Shown in pieces: positions 13,701-24,849 of a stretch of DNA of 64,000 nucleotides. Under the pieces are notes generated by a model. The model had not been told where the DNA came from. It ran no database searches and worked only from the letters and a program-made list of their open reading frames with translations. This stretch comes from Vesta saturnalis (taxonomy: Eukaryota; Arthropoda; Insecta; Coleoptera; Lampyridae). The translations under genes were made by a program, and so were the position numbers. Positions within the stretch are counted from its first letter, which is position 1. Each line of letters starts with the position of its first letter. Where the stretch lies: assembly GCA_036346205.1 (NCBI GenBank), contig JARFJB010000534.1, forward strand, positions 526,001 to 590,000, in the 5' to 3' direction.

Positions 13701-14814
13701 AACCCAACTATTGCATTTATTATTTTTTTGATGTCCTGTATTTATGTTTTTTGTTTGATTGTGTATAAATGTTTGTGCGACAACATGTAACAATATCAGG
13801 TGTAATTATAAAAATAATAATTTTACTTTGAAGAAAATCAAAATTGTACTCACTAATTTTAGATCCTTTGGTGAAATTTTTGACAGGCTGCATTTATTTA
13901 AGTTAGCAAGGACGCAACGCATGCGTAATTTGTGCAAATTCCAGCGAAGTCTGTTTCACATTGAAACTATTAATTACAAATAATTTAATTATTAACATAA
14001 ATATTTCTTTGTGTGAAATGAAATTACTTTTGATTGCACGAAAAAGATTCGAATAGATTTAAATTTTTATAATAATATTAAAAGTTAAAATTAGTTATAT
14101 TTTGATTTTCCAACGAAATTCCAAATATAGAACCCTATCCCCATTTGGTAAAATTTATGTTTAATTGCCAATTGATGTCTCGCAGAAAAAGTTAATGTTT
14201 ATGTAAATTGTACGTTTGATTTGGATGCGCACTTAATTAAAGTTTTATTTTGTTTTCAGGAAGATTTTCAGGCGCAGCTTTGGCTTTGAGCTATTCAATT
14301 CATGTTGAGGATAGGTAACGCGGAGTTATATAAATTTAAGGCTTCGGTGCGTAGAGGGTACTTTAATTAAGAAACCTAATTTGAGCCCAGCGGTGTTTTA
14401 TTGCAGTGGCCTCCTTCACCTATTCTCTTTCAGGTGTACCCGTGTTTTATAACTGTAATTCTTGTTCATTTTGTGAGATGTTCCTTTTGTTGGTTTGAGG
14501 ATTATACAAGAGCAAACCTAGTGATGCCCTTTTAATTTTAATTGTAAACCAACCATGCTTTCCGTAGGGACCGAGTTATCGTCTATCTTAAAAGGGGTCA
14601 CGTCACACCTCCTAGTTTGGACATCGATACCTTTGTGCACATGACAAACAAAATATAAGATTAACATTACATAATAAACCTCTATGTATGTTTTCTAACA
14701 TACCTCCTCAAGAAGGCAATTCATTATTTAATATTAATGTTGGATTAGTTACAAGAATAGAGTTAATTCAATTATTTCATCTGTAATCAAAATGAGTTCA
14801 CATTCCATAATAAC
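10752..14814. other. No recognisable gene
   Basis: Four kilobases of AT-rich sequence with no coding frame that I can support. A TATA-like gtataaaagg occurs near 12975, and short open frames at 11241-11450 (-) and 13759-13983 (+) show no motif. Confidence 0.45.
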
Positions 14815-14834
14815 ATATATATATATATATATAT
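14815..14834. repeat. Short (TA)10 microsatellite
   Basis: A pure TA run of about twenty bases, preceded by ataac and followed by tttac. Confidence 0.95.
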
Positions 14835-15224
14835 TTACAAAAAAAATGGTTTAGTTAATTCAATTTATATATTTAATATCGGGAAAACCTAGACAAAATC
14901 ATCTCGACAACAAATTTTTGGATTAAATGTTTCTGATAAGACTGTATTTTGGTTTCGTTATAGTGATGATATTTTCGTATGTTTTGATAGTTCATCAGGT
15001 TTGAGTCATGAGTTCTTCATTAGTATTAACATTTTTATCCTAACATACAATTTACAGTAGGGAAAGAACGAAATAGAACAATGCAAACGCAACAATTCCA
15101 AACGATTCATATCACCATAAAACACATAAATTAGCTGTATTTAGAATACACATTATCTATGAAAACCATTTACCCAGTTAACTGAGAACCAACAGAAAAC
15201 AAATACATTTGACATTTTGGAAAA

Positions 15225-15680
15225 ATACCAGAAAAATAGCTCACAAATTACCAAAGACAAGAAGTACAAGGTAGCATTCAAAACTAATACAAATGTTTTT
15301 ACACGTTTATCTAATGCAAAGATCCAACTAACGACATTATGAATTCGGATGTTTATAAATTGAACTGCACCTCTTGTGATTCTGTTTACATTGGGCAGAC
15401 TCTTAGGAAGTTTGACATTAGGTACAAAGAAAACATTAAATGTTACAAATATAAACACAGAGACAAATCAGATTATGCCATACATTTACTAACAGATAAT
15501 CACTTTGACTTCACAAAACAACATTAAATTTTTACACTCTTGTAATAAATAAGGCAAACTAGATGTCTTAGAAGCATTCATAATTTATAAACATAAAAAG
15601 ATGAACAAACAGGTCGATGTTGTATTCACCGTTAACAGACATTTTAAATATGGAATTGCAATTAATATCAAGTTTGCTTG
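15225..15680 (+). pseudogene. Penelope-like retroelement, GIY-YIG endonuclease end
   Basis: The first frame reads KYKVAFKTNTNVFTRLSNAK. A one-frame shift near 15330 leads into NDIMNSDVYKLNCTSCDSVYIGQTLRKFDIRYKENIK (given here as consecutive short motifs: DVYKLNC, CDSVYIGQT, RKFDIRYKE). This is the GIY-YIG nuclease of Penelope-like elements, which cuts the target for retrotransposition. The GIY triad reads DVY, YIG is intact and the following Arg is present. Downstream, after a stop at 15525, LEAFIIYKHKKMNKQVDVVF continues the C-terminal tail. No reverse-transcriptase part remains upstream. Confidence 0.8.
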
Positions 15681-15755
15681 TTACCTTAATGATTTCTTAT
15701 CATAACTACGTGTTATTTTACTTGTACGTTTTCTCTTAATAATGCGATCCGTGAA
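15645..15755 (+). repeat. Direct repeat unit 1 (Penelope 3' region)
   Basis: The segment containing tatcaagtttgcttgttacc and then cataactacgtgttatttta recurs diverged at 16405-16505. The two units bracket the tandem-repeat block at 15985-16395. Confidence 0.6.
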
Positions 15756-15984
15756 GTTAGCATGATCATTAACAGCACTAACGACAGAACTAGTACATTC
15801 GAAATCGACTGTTTGCAGGAAAGAGACATCCTTAAGTGTGGCGTTGACATCCTACAATCATTGAAAGCACTAACGACTAGATAGGTACCAATAGTTAGTG
15901 CTTCTTGGTAATTTACATCTTCTATTTGCTAAAAAATAGATACCATCTTGTGCCGTGCTGACCACACAAGGGGGTATTTATTTT

Positions 15985-16395
15985 TTAGAAGCGGTCGGTT
16001 TTGCTGATGTAAAGAATAAAGCACTAAGAAGCGATAAAAACGCACAAGCAATTTACACCAGCACTGCACTACATTTCTTGGAAACGACGGTTCGCTGATG
16101 AAAGGTATAAACCACAAAGAAGCATTAATGAAGCCTAACGATTCGAATTGCTTCGGCCGTTGGTGCTTTCAATAATGGTGTGACTTTAGCAGTGCACTGC
16201 ATTTGTTGCAAAAGGCTGGTTCGTTGATGCAAAATATAAAGCACAAAAAAATTAACGAAGCACTAACGATTCACACCGGTTCGGTCGTTACTGCTTCCAT
16301 TAATGGTTGGACGCCGGTTCTGTACAAAAGGGTATAAAGCACAAAGAAGTACTAACGATTCGCACCGGTTCGGTCGTTAGTGCTTTCAGTGACCT
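15985..16395 (+). repeat. Degenerate tandem repeat, ~4 units
   Basis: Units share ggttcgctgatgaaaggtataaa-like and aagcacaaagaagcactaacgatt-like blocks, followed by an accggttcggtcgttagtgctt-like block (written here as short motifs). Recognisable starts lie near 15987, 16089, 16217 and 16312. The unit end carries a small palindrome, actaacga...tcgttagt. No coding frame persists through the block. Confidence 0.65.
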
Positions 16396-16404
16396 TGACA
16401 CATG

Positions 16405-16505
16405 ATGTATTGAAGAATTATAATTTACAAGTTTGCTTTATGATTTGTTACCATAACTGCTTGTTATTGTTTTAATTATATATTTTCTCTCTATAATAAT
16501 ACATA
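16405..16505 (+). repeat. Direct repeat unit 2 (Penelope 3' region)
   Basis: Diverged second copy of 15645-15755, with the conserved blocks caagtttgctt, ccataactgcttgttatt and ttttctct..ataat. Confidence 0.6.
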
Positions 16506-16534
16506 TTGTATTGAAACGCGTTGAGAAATAAATA

Positions 16535-16765
16535 GGGTCTAGGACATTCCGTCGAATTCTCAAAACGCCGAATTTATATTTTAATGTTCTAAAACGCCGA
16601 ATGTAACCAAATCTCTGACCACCATTTCGCCGAATGCGCCCGCTCTGTCGAATTTGAATGTTGGGCCATTACGCCAACAATGACCAAAGCATCAAATAAC
16701 TAAAGAGCCGAAGTCCCAAAACGCCGACACGCTTATTTTATAGGTCCAAACGACGACACTATTAA
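16535..16765 (+). repeat. Irregular array of an ACGCCGAA-type 8-mer
   Basis: About ten occurrences of acgccgaa or one-base variants (cgtcgaat, tcgccgaat, agccgaag, acgccgac, acgacgac) occur in 230 bases with uneven spacing. The intervening sequence is unrelated. It is non-coding. Confidence 0.7.
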
Positions 16766-17203
16766 TGCAGGACTAGATGCCGTCGCCAGTTTTTCTTTTA
16801 TAGATTGCAATTAGGTAACATGTAAAAGTTGATTGAATTAAAAATATATCCACTGAATGGAGAAACTGAGATTTGTGCGTTATGTAGGTGTATTTCGTTG
16901 TCAAATTAAATTAAATTGAATTAATATTGTGTAATTACCTTCTGTGTGTTAACAGATCACGTTTGTATTTGTAGTGCAACCATTAATTAAATGGAGGCTT
17001 ATTATGGGTAGTTCTTATGTTTGTTTGTATTTTGTTATTTTGGCTAATCGTATGTTATTTAAGGCTTGTTACTGGGTTAATGTTGTTTAAAAAATTATAT
17101 GAAGTAAATACGATGTTGATCCTAACCACTATGAATTCTGACTTTGATAGGACCTCTAATTGTGAAGATGAAAATGATAATTATAGTCTCAGATCAAATG
17201 ACC
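16766..17203. other. No recognisable feature
   Basis: AT-rich sequence between the 8-mer array and the LINE 3' fragment. Confidence 0.5.
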
Positions 17204-17850
17204 TTCAATTTTTTTCTCTCATGGGTTGACCATCTTCTGTCAGCTACCAAAACAGCTGCTCGTAAAATAGGCTTTTTGTACAGGTCTAAGCAGTACTTTA
17301 CCTCTCGACAACTCCTTCTTCTGTGTAAGGCCCAAATTCGGCCTCACCTGGAATATAATTCTCACCTCTGGGTTAGTGCTCTCCAATACGCTCTCGATAT
17401 CGTTGATCGTATTCAAAAGAGAACGATTAGGCTTATAAATGACCCGTCCTTAACTTCTCACCTACAGTCCCTTGAGCATAGAAGGATGGTTTCAGTTCTT
17501 TCTTTGTATTATCGTTATTACAACGGCTATTGTGTTGCTGAATTATATTCTTTGATACCATCTCGGACTATCTTTGCGAGAAACACTCGGTTCGCTCATT
17601 CACTTCATCAGTATGCAGTACAAAGCTCCACTTGTCGCACCAAATGGGCGCAATCCACATTTTTCTACACGGCTTCTAAATCTCACTAGTTCCTGTTTTC
17701 CTCTCACTTATGAGAAAATTTAAGGTAGCTGTTCACAGGCATCTATTGGCAATTCATTATCCCTCTATCCATCCTCCTAAGTGTTCCTGAGTGCTTTAGC
17801 ACGATAGGCCAATTTTAGCCTGTTCAGGTCCACAATCATAAAAAAAAAAA
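17204..17850 (+). pseudogene. 5'-truncated LINE: C-terminal end of ORF2 plus poly(A)
   Basis: The translation shows the post-polymerase region of a Jockey-like LINE. Visible segments are AARKIGFLYRSKQYFTSRQL, LLCKAQIRPHLEYNSHLWV, LDIVDRIQKRTIRLINDP and SLEHRRMVSVLSLYYRYYNG, followed by SSTCRTKWAQSTFF. The frame ends at 17689, but an adjacent frame continues into a tail like KVAVHRHLLA. The copy ends in an A-run at about 17840-17850. No polymerase motifs lie upstream, so this is a typical 5'-truncated insertion. Confidence 0.8.
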
Positions 17851-18054
17851 ATTCTGATGAAGAGTACAATGAGTATTAATGCAAGATAAAGCGGTTTTTG
17901 GTCATGTTCATGATAACGCGTTTGACAGACACTCCCAGTGGGTATGAATATTCTCAATAAACAAAAGTTCACGTTGGTAACGATGTTTCGACACTATTTT
18001 TAACCACCTTACATTTTCTTGAATCTGGTTTCTACATCTAATACCCTTATATAA

Positions 18055-18690
18055 ATTAGTGAAACTGTCCTATCAGCTGAATTCCTTTTGGTAGGATGTG
18101 GGTCTGATGTTTTTTAATAGATTTTTAAGTTGGCCCAATATCTATGGTCCTTTTAATAGATTCTTGTCCAAACGCTTTTCGACACATTTTTGAAATTACA
18201 CAAAATCTAAGCCTCTAAGGATGACTTTTGAAATTGCCTCAGCACCTAAGGTCCTTTTGGTAAAAATAAATACATAACCCCAAAATCTAAAGTTCTTTTG
18301 ATAAATTTGAGCCCTAACATTTCAGACCTTTTTTGAAGGAGCGATTCTCTGTTGTAGGAGTGATTCTTAAAATTTTTTCAACACTGAAGGTCCTTTTGAC
18401 AGGACATTGACCCAACATCTTGAAATAAGAACATATTCTTGAAATCGTCCTAGCATCTCAGGTTTTTTTGACAAATTCTGGTTCCAACATCTAGAAATAT
18501 GGGATGATGCTTCAAAATGTGTCCACATTCAAACTCCTTTTGACAGGATATTCACCCAAAATTTTGTAATAAGGAAGATATTCTTGGAATCGTCCTACAT
18601 CTAATGTATTTTTAATAGGTTTTTTCCCAAGATCTGGAAATAAGAGTTTTCTGGTAGTATCTTAAAACAGAAATCACTAATCCCGAAGGT
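18055..18690. repeat. Degenerate minisatellite, period roughly 65-85 bases
   Basis: Repeated phrases ggtccttttgacagga, acccaacatcttgaaataag and atattcttgaaatcgtccta recur with many substitutions (for example near 18142, 18276, 18410, 18493, 18553 and 18627). There is no sustained coding frame. Confidence 0.65.
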
Positions 18691-19513
18691 CCTTACAATC
18701 GTATGTTTGCAGAATGTTTTAGTTGGACAGCTAGCTCATGTTTCAAATTTTGGTTTTGCGCATGCCCACTAACTAGATTCTTAAAATTTCACCTTGTACA
18801 TACACTCGTTACTAACTTTTTGTTTGTAATTTTACAGTTGTTTTTGTTTTGTTAACCAATGCTGTACTTCGGTACCATAAAAAGTTCTACTAGTTTAATG
18901 CTTTAAGGTGTATACAAAAATATGGTTTTATTGATATTTTACAACAGGTGAAACGTGTTTGAAATCACGGCAATGGCTCATACTGCCTTAAAGTCATTAA
19001 ATGACTCCTACTTAGTACAGGGTAGTTCCAAGGAACACCAGTGACATGCTCATTATGTAATCACCAGTTTGATAGCATTTAAGTATTTGTCAATGTATTT
19101 GTTGGCTAATTTGTTGATGTTTGAGTGTATGTAAGTTTGAGGGTTTTTACTTGTATGCTAGTTTTTTTTGTAATGTTGGCTAACGGTTTTGGGGTTGTTG
19201 CAAGCTAAGTTTTTTCATTTGTTTGTTTGGATGTTTACTTGTTTGTATGTTAGATTGTTTGGGTGTTCGCACGCTTGTTGTTTAGTTTTTAAGTATAGGG
19301 CTGTATGTGTATTTACTGATTAGCTAGTTTGGAGTGTTTTGACTAACTTTCGAATTATATGAGAAGATGACGTATTTACTTCAAAATATAAGCCAATGGT
19401 ATGAGATCCTGTATGTTGGACTACAAGGGGATTTTTTTTAAATGCACCATAACTTTTAAATTATGTTGCGAGGTTTCTACCACGCGTTCATGCGTTTCGA
19501 TGCCACGTACGCG

Positions 19514-19514
<1 letters not shown>
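18691..19514. other. T/G-rich stretch without genes
   Basis: At 19080-19300 the + strand is built from short tttg/ttgt words (for example gtttgtttggatgtttactt). This is low-complexity sequence. I find no gene. Confidence 0.5.

Positions 19515-19554
<40 letters not shown>
19515..19554. repeat. (TA)20 microsatellite abutting a transposon end
   Basis: A pure TA run directly against the left end of the fold-back mariner (agggtgacc). Confidence 0.97.
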
Positions 19555-19557
<3 letters not shown>

Positions 19558-20278
19558 GTGACCAAACTCGATGGCCAAAACGAAAACAGCTGATTCCTCT
19601 GGTCAAAAGGAACAAAAAATTGTTAATACAGGGTGTGTCTATTGTTGATGGTTTCCAAAATGTTAATTTTTCTTTAATTTTTTCTATTTCGTGGACTTAT
19701 TTTTTAAATCACGCTGTATCTTCCAAACTAGAAGAGTTACAAGTAAACACATTAGGAGAAATTTGTAGAAGATAAAATTGCCTTAAAGAATATTGAATTC
19801 ATTCGGGACAAATTCATCATTCAACAAATTTCCAAGAGGAATATTTTTCCAATAGAGATGGATTTGATACATGGCCGATAAAGGAAAAACTTCCTTTTTT
19901 CATAAGCTTCACAACGATATGAAAAAAGTTATGGTTGACGTACTAATTACTGAATTGTTACAGGAATACACCTCAGGAAAAACTTTTAGAGCATAAAATT
20001 ACCCTCAAAAATATGGTAGAGTAGATGAGAATTGACGATTTCAATCAATCTGTACATTTACGGCAAGAAATACGTCTCCTTTACTGATATCTTTTTATCA
20101 CCGTAGCAACGACTTGACATTAGTAAGTTAGTTGTCAAAATTTGTTTGCTATTACAGTTTTGCTGATTTCAATACGAGTTCTTTCTGTTGTAGTGATATT
20201 GTAATTTAGTTTTTGAGTCGTTCTTGTTCTTGTTATTATTATTGTTCTTGTTCGTGTTCGTGTTTTCCTTCCTGAGTC

Positions 20279-20407
20279 ATGTTTTCAAATGAAGAATATG
20301 CCGATATTCATTATTATTATGGTGTTGCCCAAGGGAATGCGAGTGAGGCTGCTAGACTGTATTCAGCTGCTTTCCCAAGAAGAATTCACCCAGAAAGAGG
20401 GGTGAGA
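20279..20407 (+). pseudogene. Inverted duplicate of the transposase N-terminus
   Basis: Encodes MFSNEEYADIHYYYGVAQGN and continues to about residue 43. It differs at only a few positions from the start of the minus-strand gene at 21249. After RIHPERG it runs into the antisense of the same gene's PPRSPDLTP codons. The junction is at about 20393-20402. Confidence 0.85.
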
Positions 20408-21249
20408 TCTGGAGATCTTGGAGGCCACGCCACTATATCACCTCTTCCAATCCAACGTTGGGGATAATGTTCGTTTAGCCAATCTCTCACACCTCTTCCA
20501 TAGTGGGCAGGACAACCATCAAGTGGAACCTACATATCTGCTCTTGTCGCCAATGAAACCTCCTCCATCAATTCAGGGAGGTTTTCTTGAAGGATATTCA
20601 AAAAATTCACTGAATTGACTCTATCTGGCAGAATATATGGACCAATAAGTTGATTGTTGAGTAAACCAACCCAAAAATTAATTTTGAACTGGTGTTGAAA
20701 GCTATTTGGTCTCATAGTATGTGGGTTCTCATGTGCCCAGACGTGCGTGTTATGGATGTTAAAGATGCCTGACCTTGTAAGGGTGGCCTCATCCGTCCAC
20801 AAGATTCCTTTTTGGAAATCTCGATCATTTCTAACTGAATTGAGATACCATTGGCAAAACTCAATCCGCCGACCTAGATCTCCATCTAAAAGTTCTTGAA
20901 CTCTCGTCACGTGATACGCACGTCTTCCGTCAGCCTTAAGAGTTCTCCGTATTGTTTCTCGTGGCATCTGCAATACATTGGATGACCGCCGCAAGCTAGT
21001 CTCAGGATTTGCTTCGAAATGCTGGATTACGTCGTCAATCCTCTCAACATTATGAAATTCCTCTTGATCTCTTAGGATCCTAAAATATCCTCTCTCTCTT
21101 AGAGCAGTGTGTACTCTAGAGAAAACTCTCCTTTCTGGAGGAATTCTTCTTGGGAAAGCAGCTGCATACAGTCTAGCAGCCTCACTCGCATTCCCTTGGG
21201 CAACACCATAATAATGATGAATATCGGCATATTCTTCATTTGAAAACAT
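20400..21249 (-). pseudogene. DUF4817/DDE transposase, stop at W codon, third catalytic region lost
   Basis: The 239-codon frame starts at 21249 with MFSNEEYADIHHYYGVAQGN (DUF4817 helix-turn-helix). It continues through a second HTH (SSNVLQMPRETIRRTLK, about 90-106) and the first catalytic motif ILWTDEATLTRSG (about 150). At 20530 a TAG replaces the codon where relatives have Trp (ADM, stop, VPLDGCPAHYG). The same frame then stays open through LDGCPAHYG, with the second catalytic Asp, to WPPRSPDLTP at about 20400. It ends at the inverted junction before the third catalytic Asp. The protein would be inactive for two independent reasons. Confidence 0.85.
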
Positions 21250-22040
21250 GACTCAGGAAGGAAAACACGAACACGAACAAGAACAATAATAATAACAAGA
21301 ACAAGAACGACTCAAAAACTAAATTACAATATCACTACAACAGAAAGAACTCGTATTGAAATCAGCAAAACTGTAATAGCAAACAAATTTTGACAACTAA
21401 CTTACTAATGGCAAGTCGTTGCTACGGTGATAAAAAGATATCAGTAAAGGAGACGTATTTCTTGCCGTAAATGTACAGATTGATTGAAAAATGAAGGACA
21501 AATCGTCAATTCTCATCTACTCTACCATATTTTTGAAGGTAATTTTATGCTCTAAAAGTTTTTCCTGAGGAGTATTCCTGTAACAATTCAGTAATTAGTA
21601 CGTCAACCATAACTTTTTTCATATCGTTGTGAAGCTTATGAAAAAAGGAAGTTTTTCCTTTATCGGCCATGAATCAAATCCATCTCTATTGGAAAAATAT
21701 TCCTCTTGGAAATTTGTCTTGGGATTTGAAAAAAAATCATTTCTGAATTCATTATGTCATTAAAAATGTTGAATGATGAGTTTATCTCGAATGAATTCAA
21801 TATTCTTTAAGGCAATTTTATCTTCTACAAATTTCTCCTAATGTGTTTTCTTGTAATTCTTCTAGTTTGGAAGATACAGCGTGATTTAAAAAATAAGTCC
21901 ACGTAATAGAAAAAATTAAAAAAAAGTTAACATCTTGGAAACCATCAACAATAGACACACCCTGTATTAACAATTTTTTGTTCCTTTTGGCCAGAGGAAT
22001 CAGCTGTTTTCGTTTTGGCCATCGAGTTTGGGTCAACCTG

Positions 22041-22469
22041 TATATGCACAAAGGATGTGGCGCGAAGAGATTAAAAGTAATGGCGGATACAATTTTGTTA
22101 AATATCTGAAATTACGAAGCTATAGGTTTTGGATGACGCCGAGTTCAAATATAATATTGTCCTGAATGTGGCACTTCCGGTTATACCGGAAGTAGACGTC
22201 AACTTGGTTATTTTAAATGGAACATAATATTTTTTATTTTATTTTCGAATTCTACATGAAATTCTAGATAAAATTTGTGCACAATGTCCTATATCAAAAA
22301 TGAAATATTTTCGAGATATTTCGATTTCTTTAAAAATTTTGAAAAAATCCTAGTCCACATTGAATAACGATATCTCCATTAATAACGAAGCTAGTTACGT
22401 GAAATTGTAACCAATAAACAACAAGGGCTTGTCCGTTAACTCCATATATCCATCTCATGATATTTCATA
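22041..22469. other. Probable inner part of another mariner-type inverted repeat
   Basis: Non-coding. It contains a perfect 21-base palindrome at 22173-22193 (acttccggttataccggaag plus t) and phrases such as aaatattttcgagatatttcg that are common in the long arms of these elements. The boundaries are unclear. Confidence 0.4.
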
Positions 22470-22868
22470 CAGGGTGTTTTAAACGTAGCCACCAACATGC
22501 ACAATTTAAATCATTTATAAGTTGCTTACTTTAAATAGAACACCCTATATTTTATTACATTTTCCGCTGTAGTTTTTGAAGCCAATTCGTTTGGTATCAG
22601 TATTCCTTATACCTAAATCCAACCACTTTTGAGATATTTCATTATCTTAGTTAAAACATAACAACACTTAATTATTTCAACATTAGTAAAGGGTAGACCA
22701 TGACTGTCAAAGATTTGATAGTTAGAACGTTAATTGTTTATGTTGTTTTGACAGTTTTCTTGGTATTGCATAGTAAATAATGGCAAATGCAGGATTTGCT
22801 GTGTTTTTGCAGAAAGATGTCCAAATCGACCAAATGCAACTGGTAATATTGTAAGAAGATTGCTTTCT
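22470..22868 (+). mobile_element. 5' end of a mariner-like element
   Basis: Starts with cagggtgttttaaacgtagc directly after TA, like the other mariner termini here. It runs into AERCPNRPNATGNIVRRLL at about 22811-22867, the end of the first DUF4817 helix region of a transposase. A possible ATG lies at 22780 in a shifted frame. Coding sequence stops where the LINE begins, so the rest of the element is missing or displaced. Confidence 0.6.
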
Positions 22869-24650
22869 TTATCATACATTTCCTTTATCATACATTCCAC
22901 TACATTAAGTCAAGTTTTACGCGGTCTACCAGACCCGGCCTTTCCTCTAACCTCACCCATATGTATTTGCTTCGTTAACCTTGCGTTGTTCATTCTCTCA
23001 ATCAGACTAAACCAACGTAATGTACTACTTTTATATCTATCCGTCATCATCTTTTCCTCGCCACTCTCGGTCATTATACACAGCTAGGGTTTCTCATTAT
23101 CGTCCACATACTTCCAATCACTTTCCTTCCAGCATTGACCCTTCGTCCAATCTCGCCCTCCATTGTACCATCTGCAGTAAATATTCTACCCAGATAGACC
23201 AGCTCGTCCACTTGCTCCACAATTTCATCTTGCAGGGTAAATACTCTACTCTCCTTTCCACCTTCCCGATTGAACACCACAATCTTAGTTTTGTTCACGT
23301 TTACCTTTAGGTCCATGCTCTCACAGACTGTATCAAATTTCCTCAGAGCGGTTTGTAGCTGATCCGCACTGTCACTTAATAAGACTGTGTCATCTGCATA
23401 CACCAGAAGGGGTACATTTACGTCACCAACCACTACACCATTTGTCTCGGTACATGCTTGTCTACCACATTTATCCATGTATACATTGAACAACCACGGT
23501 GACGTCACACAGCCTTGTCGCACTCCTTTCTCATATTAAAGTATTCACTCACACCCGACTACGGTTGTATACTGCCCTTATTCCATTTATTATACCTTTA
23601 TTTACGCCATATTCATTTAATATTTCCCACAGCTTCTCCCTATTCACTCTGTTGAATGCTTTCTCCAGATCTACAAACGTATAGTACAGCTTCCTTTTTA
23701 CCCTTAAACACTTTTCGATCACCTGCTGGAGAACAGCCTTCCGATCGATATATCCTCTCCCTGGCATGAAGCCACCCTGCACATTCCAAATCTTAGTTTG
23801 TGTAGTTTCTCGTACTCCATCAATCATAATTCTTCCAAATACTTTACCAGGCACGCTGAGCAAACTTATTCTCTGTTGTTCTTGTAATCACTCGTGTTCC
23901 CCTTACCCTTATACAGTGGTACAATGATCGCGCTCTTCCAATCCCTCGGCACTTTACCACACATAAGGCATACATCGAATAGTTCACACAATCTTCGTAT
24001 AAGCTTTGCATTCCCATACTTTAGCATTTCATCAGTGATTTCATCTACGCCTGCTCCCTTGCTCTTTTTCATTTCAACCTTCCTACTGTTTCCTCTACCT
24101 CATTTATCCCAATATCCTCAGTTTCATTCAACATTCCTTCTACATTCTCCGTATTTAACCCTGCAGTCTTATTTTTTACACTACTTTTCACTTCACAATC
24201 GTCCATTTTGGGCCATGTTTTGTATTTTTGACCCATTTTCAGAAGAGTTTTTTGTTTCCCATTCTGCATTTTCTCTCCTTCCATAGCCATCACTTCCTCT
24301 TTACTTATTCTCACTGCCTCCTTGCTTCTTTGTTTCTTAATCTATACACCTCATACCATTGCTTTTTCTCAATCTCATTTTTTGCAGCAATGATTGCTTA
24401 CATACTGCCTTTTTTACGGACTCATTCCATCAAGCACATTTTTTGTCTACCTACAGTCGCCCTTCCACATATCCGCACGGCACAATTGACACATATCCCC
24501 ACTATCATCACTCTTTCGTTTGGCTTACGTACATTACATTCGCAATTTCAAATTCTTTACCATGCATACCTCTTGAGTCATATCATAGCAAGCAGACTAG
24601 TTACTAGCCAAATCGTGCCCCGGACGATGTATCATTCATACTAACGGTAT
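22869..24650 (-). pseudogene. LINE reverse transcriptase with YADD, 5'-truncated, broken
   Basis: On the minus strand the order is as follows. A short endonuclease tail (KMRLRKSNGM, about 24370) comes first. Then comes KGAGVDEITDEMLKYG (24072-23866), followed by LLSVPGKVFGRIMIDGVRE, GGFMPGRGYIDRKAVLQQVI and FVDLEKAFNRVNREKLWEIL (23863-23549). MRQGCVTSPWLFNVYMDKCG and LLVYADDTVLLSDSADQL follow (23523-23074), then KVNVNKTKIVVFNREGGK and VYLGRIFTADG. At 23080-22870 the C-terminal tail appears as LRWFSLIERMNNARL and GKAGSGRPRKT. Frames shift at 23865, 23530 and 23080, and a section between the polymerase and the tail is deleted. It belongs to the RTE/CR1-like insect LINEs. Confidence 0.85.
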
Positions 24651-24778
24651 CGTCCTACTACCGGACAGTTATTTGTTCTAATGCCTCGACACGTAAGGAA
24701 GTGAGAAGTAGAAATATAGAGAGAGGCAAGAAAGATGTAAATAATAGAGTGTATACTTACTGCATGAATATCTAAATG

Positions 24779-24849
<71 letters not shown>

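Larger units (their letters stand above)
19555..22040 (-). mobile_element. Fold-back mariner-like element with ~850-bp inverted arms
   Basis: The left arm 19555-20400 is the reverse complement of about 21128-22040. The termini are agggtgaccaaactcgatgg on the left and the inverse of tgacccaaactcgatgg on the right, next to TA. Each arm includes the 5' non-coding part and about the first 43 codons of the same transposase. Only the right side continues into the rest of the gene. The normal 3' end is absent. The arms differ by a gap of about 55 bases (missing from the left arm near 19826) and by scattered substitutions, so the structure is not brand new. Confidence 0.85.

Noticed and set aside
15985..16395. 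CRISPR-like array
   Set aside because: Units are long, degenerate and not separated by unique spacers. The host is an animal.
23894..24644. Plus-strand Phe/Ser/His-rich frames of up to 138 codons
   Set aside because: Antisense shadows of the LINE reverse transcriptase on the minus strand.
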